A stretch of DNA of 64,000 nt from the NCBI RefSeq assembly GCF_000732925.1, contig NZ_CP008953.1:992001-1056000 (forward strand), given 5' to 3'. Below the pieces are notes generated by a model that saw nothing but the letters and a program-made list of their open reading frames with translations, made no database searches and was not told the origin of the DNA. The DNA comes from Amycolatopsis japonica. GTDB taxonomy: Bacteria > Actinomycetota > Actinomycetes > Mycobacteriales > Pseudonocardiaceae. Made by a program: the position numbers and the translations under genes. Below, piece after piece: positions 55,248 to 64,000 of the stretch. Positions within the stretch are counted from its first letter, which is position 1. Each line of letters begins with the position of its first letter.

Positions 55248-55309
55248 GCATTTCGTCCTCTGAATGCGGTCCTTGCGTGCGCGACTACCGCATTCAGAGG
55301 ACGAAACGC
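55248..55309. repeat. GCGTTTCGTCC-family palindrome copy 4
   Basis: Arms 55248-55270 and 55287-55309 match the other three copies, with one A/C mismatch near the outer end. It lies between convergent genes, 7-8 bases from each stop. Confidence 0.85.
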
Positions 55310-55317
55310 GGGAGGGG

Positions 55318-55833
55318 CTAGAGGCGGTCGAACGCGGGTGAGTAGCGGAACTCGCCCTTGAGGTCCGGCGTGTGCGCCCGAAGGGTGCGGACCTGGAAAT
55401 GCGGTGCCCATTCCGCGACCGGTGGCGTGATCCCGTGCTGTGCGGCGAGCACGAAACCGAAGCGGGAGTAGTAGTTCGGGTCGCCCAGCAGCACCACCGC
55501 GCCGTAGCCGAGCGCGTCCGCCGCGCCGAGCACGGCGTGCACGAGCGCGGAGCCGACGCCGGAGGCGTGGTACTCGGGCAGGACGCCGAGCGGGCCGAGG
55601 CCGACCGTCGACTTCTCGTCGCCGCCGAGCTTCGACGGGCTGCAACAGACGTGCCCGACGACCTTCCCGTCGCGTTCGGCCACGATGGACAGTGCGCCGA
55701 TCAGGTCGCCGTCCTCCCGTAGCTCGTCGACGAGTTTCGCCTCGACCACCGGGACACTGAGTTTCGCGAACGCGGCCAGATGCACGGCGTGGATCGCCTC
55801 GCGGTCGGCCGGGATTTCCTGTCGGAGCAGCAT
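55318..55833 (-). CDS. GNAT-family N-acetyltransferase (YhbS-like)
   Basis: A 171-residue acetyltransferase. LLRQEIPADREAIHAVHLAAF starts the fold; LGPLGVLPEYHASGVGSALVHAVLGAA is the acetyl-CoA loop, and VLLGDPNYYSRFGFVLAAQHGI is the YhbS-type C-terminal motif. The substrate is unknown. ATG 55833 is the first start in frame. Confidence 0.88.
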   Translation of the reverse strand: MLLRQEIPADREAIHAVHLAAFAKLSVPVVEAKLVDELREDGDLIGALSIVAERDGKVVGHVCCSPSKLGGDEKSTVGLGPLGVLPEYHASGVGSALVHAVLGAADALGYGAVVLLGDPNYYSRFGFVLAAQHGITPPVAEWAPHFQVRTLRAHTPDLKGEFRYSPAFDRL

Positions 55834-56226
55834 GCGCCCGAGTGTGCTCCATCCGAAGGTAGGATGGAAATCGTTTTCCGCCCGCCGACGTCACGACTTT
55901 AGTAGGCGGCCATCCGTGTGTACTTCCCCGTGCATGAAACGCCGGGAGGGCGGGAAAACGACCACCAGATGTGCGGATCCCCAATTCTTCGTGGGCCGTA
56001 CGGGCGCAAAACGCGACTAAAGGCGGGGGCTGAACGGTGCCCGAGCTGCGCCGACGCGGTGCCCATTACTACCGGGATGTCCGTAATGCAAGGTCTTCCT
56101 TGGGGTGAAAACGCGACTTAGTCTCAGCCTGCGCTCCTAAGTGGAACGCGGTTCACCTCTGATTCACCCCAACGATCCGGCGGGCTTCTTCATGCCCGTG
56201 GGTCGACCCTGCCTGGGAGGAATATC
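55834..56226. other. 393-base upstream region of the subtilase with a 100-base-spaced direct repeat
   Basis: AAAACGCGACTAA (56008-56020) and AAAACGCGACTTA (56108-56120) are exactly 100 bases apart, with one difference. No gene is supported. GGGAGGA (56214-56220) is the ribosome site for the TTG start at 56227. The repeats might be regulator sites for protease expression. Confidence 0.4.
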
Positions 56227-57792
<1,566 letters not shown>

Positions 57793-57804
57793 TCCACCCC
57801 TGGA

Positions 57805-57852
57805 GTACGTGAAGGCCCCCTTCCTCCTGCTGGGAAGGGGGCCTTCACGTAC
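57805..57852. terminator. Terminator after the subtilase (GAAGGCC family)
   Basis: Perfect 20-base arms GTACGTGAAGGCCCCCTTCC (57805-57824) and 57833-57852 flank an 8-base loop, 12 bases after the stop. Confidence 0.85.
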
Positions 57853-57924
57853 CCGGAGGGTGATTCGGCGCCCAGTTGCGGCATTCGTCCACTAAGGACC
57901 GTCGTGAGGCTTTAACGTCTCCGC

Positions 57925-58641
57925 ATGCAGCCCGGACCGCCCTACCAGCAGGGACCTCAGCAGCCGTATCCACCGCAGGGATACCCCGGCTACCCGCAGC
58001 CCGGATACGGGCCGCCGCCCAAGAAGTCGAACACCGGACTGATCGTCGGGCTCATCCTCGGCGCGGTGGTGCTGCTCGGCGGTGGCGGGGTCGCGGCCTT
58101 CCTGCTGCTGTCCGACTCCGGCTCGTCGTCGACCGCTTCACCGACCTCGTCCAAGAAGAGCGGCCCGCCGGACAAGTACTCCTCGATGCCCGGCTGCGAG
58201 AAGATCGGCAGCAAGGTGCGGAACCTGCCGCCGCTCGAAACGCCGAAGGGCGAGGAACCGGCGAGCACGTCGAACGACGAGATCACCTACACGCGTTCGT
58301 CCTGCTCCTGGCGTGAACCGAACGCGCCGTCGGCGACCGTCTCGATGTACCTGTCGAAGTCGAAGGAGCCGGGTTCCGGCGCGGGGGAGGCGTGGGCCAA
58401 GGCCGGGGTCGAGAACGCCGTGACCGACGGCGGCGTCCTCATCCCCACCATGGCGAAGTCCACCAAAGCCGTGCACACCAAGCTCGATTCGCCGAGCCAG
58501 TGCCAGATCAAGTTCTACCAGGGCAACGTCGAGGGCGAGATCATCGTGACCGGCCCGAACCCGTCCGGGACGGTCAACCAGACGGTGTGCAAGGAGAACG
58601 CCCTGAAGATGGCCAGGGCGACCTCCGAGGCGATCGGTTAA
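57925..58641 (+). CDS. Pro-rich N-terminus, single-pass membrane protein (DUF3558-like)
   Basis: A 238-residue protein. Residues 1-34 are Pro/Gln/Tyr/Gly-rich and cytoplasmic; a hydrophobic helix (GLIVGLILGAVVLLGGGGVAAFLLL) follows; the rest is exported. The exported part has paired Cys (SMPGCEKIG, SSCSWRE, SQCQIKF, TVCKENA), reminiscent of DUF3558-type actinobacterial envelope proteins. Its stop is interlocked with that of the convergent gene in TTAA. Function is unknown. Confidence 0.75.
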   Translation: MQPGPPYQQGPQQPYPPQGYPGYPQPGYGPPPKKSNTGLIVGLILGAVVLLGGGGVAAFLLLSDSGSSSTASPTSSKKSGPPDKYSSMPGCEKIGSKVRNLPPLETPKGEEPASTSNDEITYTRSSCSWREPNAPSATVSMYLSKSKEPGSGAGEAWAKAGVENAVTDGGVLIPTMAKSTKAVHTKLDSPSQCQIKFYQGNVEGEIIVTGPNPSGTVNQTVCKENALKMARATSEAIG

Positions 58642-59426
58642 CCGACCTCGGTGACCTGGACCTGCCCGCTCGGCCCGTCGCCGAACGGGTTCTCCCAGCC
58701 GTGCCACTCGGCGGCGAGGACGTAGAGCGAACGCCCGTCCTCGCCGCCGAGCACGCAGGAGAAGCAGCCACGGTCGGCTTCGACCTTCTGCAGCACTTCG
58801 CCTCCTTCGCGGACGCGGACGCAATGCTTGCTCGCGACGTCCGCGTACCAAACGGCTCCTTCGGCGTCCAGGCAGATGCCGTCCGGGTGATCGCCGCCGA
58901 GTTCGGCCCACACCCGCCTGCCGGACAGCGAACCGTCCTCGGCGATGTCGAACGCGGTGAGCCGGTTGCCGTACGACTCGGCGACGATCAGCGTCCCGCC
59001 GTCGGGTGTGACGACCATGCCGTTGCCGAACAGGATCCCGTCGGCGACCTGGCGCACCTCGCCGTCCGGGGTGACGACGGCGATGACGCCGGGCGACTGG
59101 AAGTCGTTCGTGCCGTTGACGAAGGCGTTTCCGCGGCCGTCGACGGCGACCTCGTTCCACAGGGCGGCGATGCCGCTCAGATCGGCGTAGCGGCTAAGGC
59201 CGGCGTTCAGCAGGCGCGCGTTCGGGCCGTCGACGATGAGGAGGCGGCCGTCGGGCAGCCAGTCGAACGTGAGCGGCATCGCGGACGGCACGTTCGCGAC
59301 GACTTCGCTTTCGCCGCCGGGCGTGACGGCGAGGATCTCGCCGTCGCCCCAGTTCGCCAGCCAGAGACGGCCGTCGTGCCAGCGGGCGGATTCGGGGAGC
59401 TTGAGGCCGTCGAGCAGGGTGTTCAT
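58638..59426 (-). CDS. SMP-30/gluconolactonase-like beta-propeller protein
   Basis: A 262-residue six-bladed propeller of the SMP-30/gluconolactonase family. Motifs are LPESARWHDGRLWLANWGDGEI (metal-binding Glu), ALWNEVAVDGRGNAFVNGTND (Asn) and HPDGICLDAEGAVWYAD (Asp). It would hydrolyse a lactone with a divalent metal. No sugar pathway gene is next to it. The ATG 59426 start lies 65 bases from the next palindrome. Confidence 0.87.
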   Translation of the reverse strand: MNTLLDGLKLPESARWHDGRLWLANWGDGEILAVTPGGESEVVANVPSAMPLTFDWLPDGRLLIVDGPNARLLNAGLSRYADLSGIAALWNEVAVDGRGNAFVNGTNDFQSPGVIAVVTPDGEVRQVADGILFGNGMVVTPDGGTLIVAESYGNRLTAFDIAEDGSLSGRRVWAELGGDHPDGICLDAEGAVWYADVASKHCVRVREGGEVLQKVEADRGCFSCVLGGEDGRSLYVLAAEWHGWENPFGDGPSGQVQVTEVG

Positions 59427-59490
59427 GGTGTCTCCTTCGGTCGTTTGCCCCCTACACGAACGGGACCCGCCGTTTTCGACACCCGGATGC

Positions 59491-59539
59491 CGTGAAGGCC
59501 TCCTTCCCTACCTTGAGAGTAGGGAAGGAGGCCTTCACG
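59491..59539. repeat. 20-bp-arm palindrome, GAAGGCC family, downstream of kgd
   Basis: Perfect arms CGTGAAGGCCTCCTTCCCTA (59491-59510) and 59520-59539 flank a 9-base loop. It lies 13 bases after the kgd stop in the direction of transcription. Confidence 0.85.
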
Positions 59540-59552
59540 GACGTTCAGGCGA

Positions 59553-62500
59553 TCAGTCGAACGCCCGCGCGATCAGCGCCTTCTGCTCGACCTCGTGCAC
59601 CTTGGACGAACCGGCCGACGGGGCGGCCATCGGACGACGCGACACGACATCCAGGTTGGAGAACACCTCCGGGAGCTTCCGGGGCAGGTTCAGGCCGAAG
59701 AACGGCCACGCGCCCTGGTTCTCCGGCTCCTCCTGGACCCAGACCGCGGGAGCGCCGTTGTAGCGCTCCAGCGCCGCCAGCAGCTTCTTCTTCGGCAGCG
59801 GGTAGTACTGCTCGACGCGCACGATCGCGACGTCGTTCGCCTCGCGCTTCGTGCGCTCGGCCACCAGCTCCCAGTACAGCTTGCCCGACGTCAGCAGGAC
59901 CTTGCGGACCTTCGACGGGTCGACGACGGCGTCGTCGATGACCGACATGAACTTCGTCTGCCCGGTGAAGTCCTCGACCGCCGAGGTCGCCGCCTTGTTG
60001 CGCAGCATCGACTTCGGGGTGAAGGTGATCAGCGGCCGGTTCACCCCGTCGAGGGCGTGGCGGCGGAGCAGGTGGAAGTAGTTCGCCGGGGTCGACGGCA
60101 CCGCGACGGTCATCGAGCCCTCCGCGCACAGCGAGAGGAAGCGCTCGATGCGGCCGGAGGTGTGGTCCGGGCCCTGGCCTTCGTGGCCGTGCGGCAGCAG
60201 CAGCACGACGTCGGAGAGCTGGCCCCACTTGGCCTCGCCGGAGGAGATGTACTCGTCGATGACGGTCTGCGCGCCGTTGACGAAGTCACCGAACTGCGCT
60301 TCCCACATGACCAGCGCTTCGGAGTTGGCCACGGAGTAGCCGTATTCGAAGCCGACCGCCGCGTACTCGGACAGCGCCGAGTCGTAGATCATCACGCGGC
60401 CCTGGTTCTCGGCGAGGCTGGCCAGCGGCGAGTACTCCTGGCCGGTCTTGCGGTCGATCAGCACCGAGTGGCGCTGGGTGAAGGTGCCGCGGCGGGAGTC
60501 CTGGCCGGACAGCCGCACGAGGCGGCCTTCCATGGCCAGCGAACCGAAGGCGAGCAGCTCGCCGAAGGCCCAGTCGATGCCACCTTCGCGGGACATCTTG
60601 TGGCGGCGCTCCATGACCGGCTTGACCCGCGGGTGCGGGGTGAAGCCCTCGGGCACGTTGAGGAACGCGTCGCCGATGTGCTCGATGACCTCGGTGGTCG
60701 TCGCGGTGGGCACCTTGGCCGGGACCTGCTGCTCCTCCTCGACCGAGGGGCTGGCCTTCGCCGGGTGCTTCTCCAGCTCGCGGACCTCGTTGAACACGTG
60801 CTCCAGCTGGCTGGAGAAGTCGCGTAACGCGGCTTCGGCCTCTTCGACGGAGATGTCGCCGCGGCCGATGAGCGATTCGGTGTAGGTCTTCCGGACCGAA
60901 CGCTTCGTGTCGATGATGTCGTACATCGCCGGCTGCGTCATCGAGGGGTCGTCGCCCTCGTTGTGGCCGCGGCGGCGGTAGCAGATCAGGTCGATCACGA
61001 CGTCCTTGTGGAACGCCTGGCGGTAGTCGACGGCCAGCTTGGCCACCCAGTGCGCGGCCTCGGGGTCGTCACCGTTCACGTGGAAGATCGGCGAGCCGAT
61101 CATCTTCGCGACGTCGGTGGCGTACTGGCTCGAACGCGAGTGCTCGGGCGCGGTGGTGAAGCCGACCTGGTTGTTGACGATGACGTGCACGGTGCCGCCG
61201 GTGCGGTAGCCGCGCAGCAGCGCCAGGTTCAGGGTCTCGGCCACGACACCCTGGCCCGCGAAGGCCGCGTCGCCGTGCATCAGGACCGGGAGGACGGTGA
61301 AGCCCTCGCCACCCTTGTCGAGGATGTCCTGCTTCGCGCGGACGATGCCCTCGAGGACCGGGTCGACGGTCTCCAGGTGCGACGGGTTCGCGGTCAGCGA
61401 CACCTTGGTCTCGCCGTCGCCGAACATGCGGAAGTATTTGCCCTCGGCGCCGAGGTGGTACTTCACGTCACCGGAACCGTGCGCCTGACCCGGGTCGAGG
61501 TTGCCCTCGAACTCCTGGAAGATCTGCGCGATCGGCTTGCCGACGATGTTCGCGAGCACGTTCAGGCGGCCGCGGTGCGGCATGCCGATGACGACCTCGT
61601 CGAGTTCGTGCTCGGCGGCCTTGTCCAGCAGCGTGTCCAGCAGCGGGATCGCCGTCTCGCCGCCTTCGAGGGAGAATCGCTTCTGGCCGACGTACTTGGT
61701 CTGCAGGAAGGTCTCGAACGCCTCGGCGGCGTTGAGCTTCGAGAGCACGTACTTCTGGACCGCGGGGTCCGGCTTCTCGTGCGGGATCTCGACGCGGTCC
61801 TGGATCCAGCGGCGCTCCTCGGGGTCGAGGATGTGCGTGTACTCGATGCCGACGGTGCGGCAGTAGGAGTTGCGCAGCACGCCGAGGATGTCGCGCAGCT
61901 TCATCCGCTCCTGGCCGGCGAAGCCGCCGACCGGGAACTCGCGGTCCAGGTCCCACAGGGTCAGGCCATGGGAGAGGACGTCGAGGTCGGCGTGGCTGCG
62001 CTGCCGGTAGTTGAGCGGGTCGGTGTCGGCCATCAGGTGACCGCGCATGCGGAAGGCGTCGATCAGCTCGATGACGCGCGCGGTCTTGTCGACCGGGCCG
62101 TCCGGGATGTCGGCGACCCAGCGGATCGGCTCGTACGGCAGGCGCAGGCTGGTGAAGACGTCGTCGTAGAAGCCGTCCTCGCCGAGCAGCAGCTCGTGGA
62201 TGCGCTTGAGGAACTCGCCCGACTCCGCGCCCTGGATGATGCGGTGGTCATACGTCGAGGTCAGCGTCATGATCTTCGAGACGCCGAGGTCGACCAGCGC
62301 CTTCTCGCTGGTGCCCTCGAAATGCGCCGGGTACTGCATGGCGCCGACGCCGATGATCGCGCCCTGGCCCGCCTGCAGACGCGGCACCGAGTGGTTGGTG
62401 CCGATGCCGCCGGGGTTGGTCAGCGAGATCGTGGTGCCGGCGAAGTCGTCGGCGGTCAGCTTGCCGTTGCGAGCCTTCTTGACGATCTCCTCGTAGGCCT

Positions 62501-63275
62501 GCCAGAACTGCATGAAGGTCATGTTCTCGGTGGCCTTGATGGAGGCCACGACGAGCGTGCGGGAGCCTTCCTTGCCCTTCATGTCGATCGCGAGACCGAA
62601 GTTCACGTGCTCCGGTGTGATCGCGAACGGCTTCCCGTCGATCAGCTGGTAGTGCCGGTTCATGTTCGGGAAGTTCTTCAGCGCCCGGACCATCGCGTAG
62701 CCGATGAGGTGCGTGAAGGAGATCTTGCCGCCGCGCGTGCGCTTGAGGTGGTTGTTGATGACGATGCGGTTGTCGGCCATCAGCTTCGCCGGGACGGCGC
62801 GCACACTCGTGGCCGTCGGCACGGACAGCGAGGCGTCCATGTTCTTCGCGATCGCCGCCGCGGCGCCGCGGAGCTGCTTCGACTCCGCCTCGGCGTCCTT
62901 CTCGGCCGGCTTGGCGGGGGCCTTCTCCGCCGCCTTGGGCGCGGCCGCGGGGGCCGCCGCCTTGGGTGCGGCGGCCTTCGCGGGGGCGCTCCTCGGCGCG
63001 GTCTGCTTCGCGGTGGACTCGGCGTTGCGGACTGTCTGCGCCGACGGCGTGGCGGCGGCCTGGCCGTTGGCGCCGGGACCCTCGTTGCCGGGGTCTCCGG
63101 AGTTCTGACGTGCGTCGTCGGCCTTCGTCTGCGCGTCCTGCGTTGGCTTGAAGTCCGCGAAGAAGTCGTGCCAGGCGGCATCGACTGAGCTGGGGTCGGC
63201 AAGGAACTGGTCGTACATTTCCTCGACGACCCACTCGTTGGGGCCGAATTGTGACGCAGGGCTGCTGCTGGACAC
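59553..63275 (-). CDS. kgd: Multifunctional 2-oxoglutarate decarboxylase/dehydrogenase E1-E2 fusion (Kgd)
   Basis: A 1240-residue actinobacterial Kgd. The N-terminus ([21 protein letters not shown]) is the E1 docking helix. An Ala/Pro/Lys-rich linker leads to an acyltransferase E2-like catalytic domain (to about residue 350, with [17 protein letters not shown]). The thiamine-diphosphate E1 follows ([37 protein letters not shown], then the C-terminal transketolase-like half [23 protein letters not shown]). It decarboxylates 2-oxoglutarate and, with E2/E3, makes succinyl-CoA in the TCA cycle. GTG 63275 is chosen. In mycobacteria it is inhibited by GarA. Confidence 0.96.
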   Translation of the reverse strand: MSSSSPASQFGPNEWVVEEMYDQFLADPSSVDAAWHDFFADFKPTQDAQTKADDARQNSGDPGNEGPGANGQAAATPSAQTVRNAESTAKQTAPRSAPAKAAAPKAAAPAAAPKAAEKAPAKPAEKDAEAESKQLRGAAAAIAKNMDASLSVPTATSVRAVPAKLMADNRIVINNHLKRTRGGKISFTHLIGYAMVRALKNFPNMNRHYQLIDGKPFAITPEHVNFGLAIDMKGKEGSRTLVVASIKATENMTFMQFWQAYEEIVKKARNGKLTADDFAGTTISLTNPGGIGTNHSVPRLQAGQGAIIGVGAMQYPAHFEGTSEKALVDLGVSKIMTLTSTYDHRIIQGAESGEFLKRIHELLLGEDGFYDDVFTSLRLPYEPIRWVADIPDGPVDKTARVIELIDAFRMRGHLMADTDPLNYRQRSHADLDVLSHGLTLWDLDREFPVGGFAGQERMKLRDILGVLRNSYCRTVGIEYTHILDPEERRWIQDRVEIPHEKPDPAVQKYVLSKLNAAEAFETFLQTKYVGQKRFSLEGGETAIPLLDTLLDKAAEHELDEVVIGMPHRGRLNVLANIVGKPIAQIFQEFEGNLDPGQAHGSGDVKYHLGAEGKYFRMFGDGETKVSLTANPSHLETVDPVLEGIVRAKQDILDKGGEGFTVLPVLMHGDAAFAGQGVVAETLNLALLRGYRTGGTVHVIVNNQVGFTTAPEHSRSSQYATDVAKMIGSPIFHVNGDDPEAAHWVAKLAVDYRQAFHKDVVIDLICYRRRGHNEGDDPSMTQPAMYDIIDTKRSVRKTYTESLIGRGDISVEEAEAALRDFSSQLEHVFNEVRELEKHPAKASPSVEEEQQVPAKVPTATTTEVIEHIGDAFLNVPEGFTPHPRVKPVMERRHKMSREGGIDWAFGELLAFGSLAMEGRLVRLSGQDSRRGTFTQRHSVLIDRKTGQEYSPLASLAENQGRVMIYDSALSEYAAVGFEYGYSVANSEALVMWEAQFGDFVNGAQTVIDEYISSGEAKWGQLSDVVLLLPHGHEGQGPDHTSGRIERFLSLCAEGSMTVAVPSTPANYFHLLRRHALDGVNRPLITFTPKSMLRNKAATSAVEDFTGQTKFMSVIDDAVVDPSKVRKVLLTSGKLYWELVAERTKREANDVAIVRVEQYYPLPKKKLLAALERYNGAPAVWVQEEPENQGAWPFFGLNLPRKLPEVFSNLDVVSRRPMAAPSAGSSKVHEVEQKALIARAFD

Positions 63276-63647
63276 GGCTTGGACTCGCCTCTATCCGTCT
63301 CGAGATCTTGAACACCGCTGATGCGCCTACCAGGCTAACCCCCTCGGTCGCAGCCGTGTGATGGAACTGGCCTGTGTGAGGCGTGGCGCACTAGGTGATG
63401 GGTCACTGTCTCGATCAAGAGACCGAAAATAGGCCACCCGCCGCCCTCGCCCGCCGCTGTCCGGGGGAGCAAGGGACCCTTGCTGCCACTTTCACTGTCC
63501 GTGCAGGTCAAGTCACTGTTTGGTCGGTAAAGGTTGGCTGGGTCGTCGTGCCCGGACAGCCTGGAGTTCACGTCGGGGCGCTTCGCTGGGTGGAGGATGC
63601 GGCCGGTGTCGTGCCGGCCGCCGATCCCCGCGAGGTGGTGGCGGCCC
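63276..63647. other. 372-base gap upstream of kgd
   Basis: It holds the kgd promoter region. AGCAAGGG and CCCTTGCT pair at about 63468-63485, beside a copy of GGGAGCAAGGGACC that also occurs near 21219. No RNA gene was recognised. Confidence 0.4.
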
Positions 63648-63914
63648 ATGTGGCTGGACGAGTGCCCGTCGTTCTGGGACGAGGGGCGTGTGCGCCCGCT
63701 GGTCACCGAGTCCGGCAAGGTCGTGCTGATGTGCGACTCGTGCTCGGCGGTCTGGCCGACGCTCGCCGACTTCAAGGAGATGGAGCACGTCGAGCCCGAC
63801 GAGCCGGACTGGACGGTCGCGGCAGGCGTGCACGTCCGGCCGGGGACCGTCCGGTGGGCTTCGGTCCAGGACCTGGAGGTCGCCGGGATGGGCGGCCTCA
63901 AGTGGCGGCCCTAG
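63648..63914 (+). CDS. Small CxxC-containing hypothetical protein
   Basis: An 88-residue protein. It begins MWLDECPSFWDEGRVRPLV, has the pair MCDSCSAVWPTLADF resembling half a zinc ribbon, and ends GMGGLKWRP. ATG 63648 with GAGGTGG upstream is chosen over ATG 63534. Its TAG is interlocked with the stop of the convergent gene in CTAG. Family unknown to me. Confidence 0.6.
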   Translation: MWLDECPSFWDEGRVRPLVTESGKVVLMCDSCSAVWPTLADFKEMEHVEPDEPDWTVAAGVHVRPGTVRWASVQDLEVAGMGGLKWRP

Positions 63915-64000
63915 CCGGGGTACGGACGCTCCGCGGGTAGCAGCGCTTCGGCGTCTTCGATGCGGTTCGCCGCGACCAGGGCGCCGACTTCGCGCATGAC
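63911..64000 (-). CDS. C-terminal end of an unidentified minus-strand gene
   Basis: The minus-strand frame is open from the window edge to TAG at 63911-63913 and encodes VMREVGALVAANRIEDAEAL then LPAERPYPG. It has good codon use and stops within CTAG shared with the convergent gene. Only 29 residues are seen, so no function can be given. Confidence 0.5.
   Translation of the reverse strand, partial: VMREVGALVAANRIEDAEALLPAERPYPG

Noticed and set aside
60963..63188. A 741-codon open frame opposite kgd
   Set aside because: Shadow of kgd; repeats of V-D-R-L type composition and no recognisable fold.

Overview
The window is high-GC actinobacterial DNA, with GTG and TTG starts, ATGA/GTGA overlaps and mycothiol-type stress regulators. 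Gene order follows the Mycobacterium tuberculosis sahH-tmk-mtrA-mtrB-lpqB-comF-hpf-secA1 block and continues to the rsgA / SRAP / sigH-rshA / pdtaS / whiB1 / diacylglycerol kinase neighbourhood. Mycothiol-type SigR/RsrA, a 24-residue bL37 gene, a fused 2-oxoglutarate decarboxylase (Kgd), tandem LppX/LprG-like lipoproteins and a secreted P-domain subtilase suggest a Pseudonocardiales organism, Amycolatopsis or close to it. The genus is an inference from gene content; no rRNA or tRNA gene was seen.

Layout. 1-7000: tail of an LAxTG surface protein, a large membrane protein, sahH, and an HTH regulator divergent from a secreted papain-like protease/membrane protein pair. 7020-9671: a strikingly AT-rich cassette of tmk, a membrane-anchored coiled-coil protein and a MazG-like protein. 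9672-16895: a glycine-betaine to glycine demethylation cluster (Rieske oxygenase, sarcosine oxidase, GcvT-type dimethylglycine dehydrogenase, IclR regulator, Rieske ferredoxin, FAD reductase) with three matching candidate IclR operators. Together these two blocks separate tmk from mtrA. 17007-26447: mtrA-mtrB-lpqB, comF, hpf, secA. 26513-31178: DUF6459 protein, HAD protein, TrmH methyltransferase, WS/DGAT acyltransferase and an epimerase-like protein. 31240-34708: four tandem lipoproteins. 34769-38419: RsgA, SRAP, a hydrolase, a membrane protein and YbaK. 38442-39568: sigR-rsrA with a consensus SigR promoter. 39638-43091: bL37, PdtaS-like kinase, WhiB1, diacylglycerol kinase. 43402-50296: small enzymes, a cholesterol oxidase, RmlC-like epimerase and malic enzyme. 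50393-55241: a BpsA-like methyltransferase-fold protein and an OpuC-type ABC transporter. 55318-64000: GNAT, subtilase, SMP-30-like protein, Kgd and two small or partial genes.

How the parts fit: the OpuC-type importer could supply betaine to the demethylation cluster. SigR/RsrA, a likely SigR promoter upstream of hpf, and WhiB1 with a CRP-like dyad form a redox/starvation regulatory group. Two prominent features are not explained by ordinary gene content. One is the AT-rich nucleotide-metabolism cassette that includes tmk itself. The other is a set of near-identical long palindromes recurring at gene ends in three or four sequence families.
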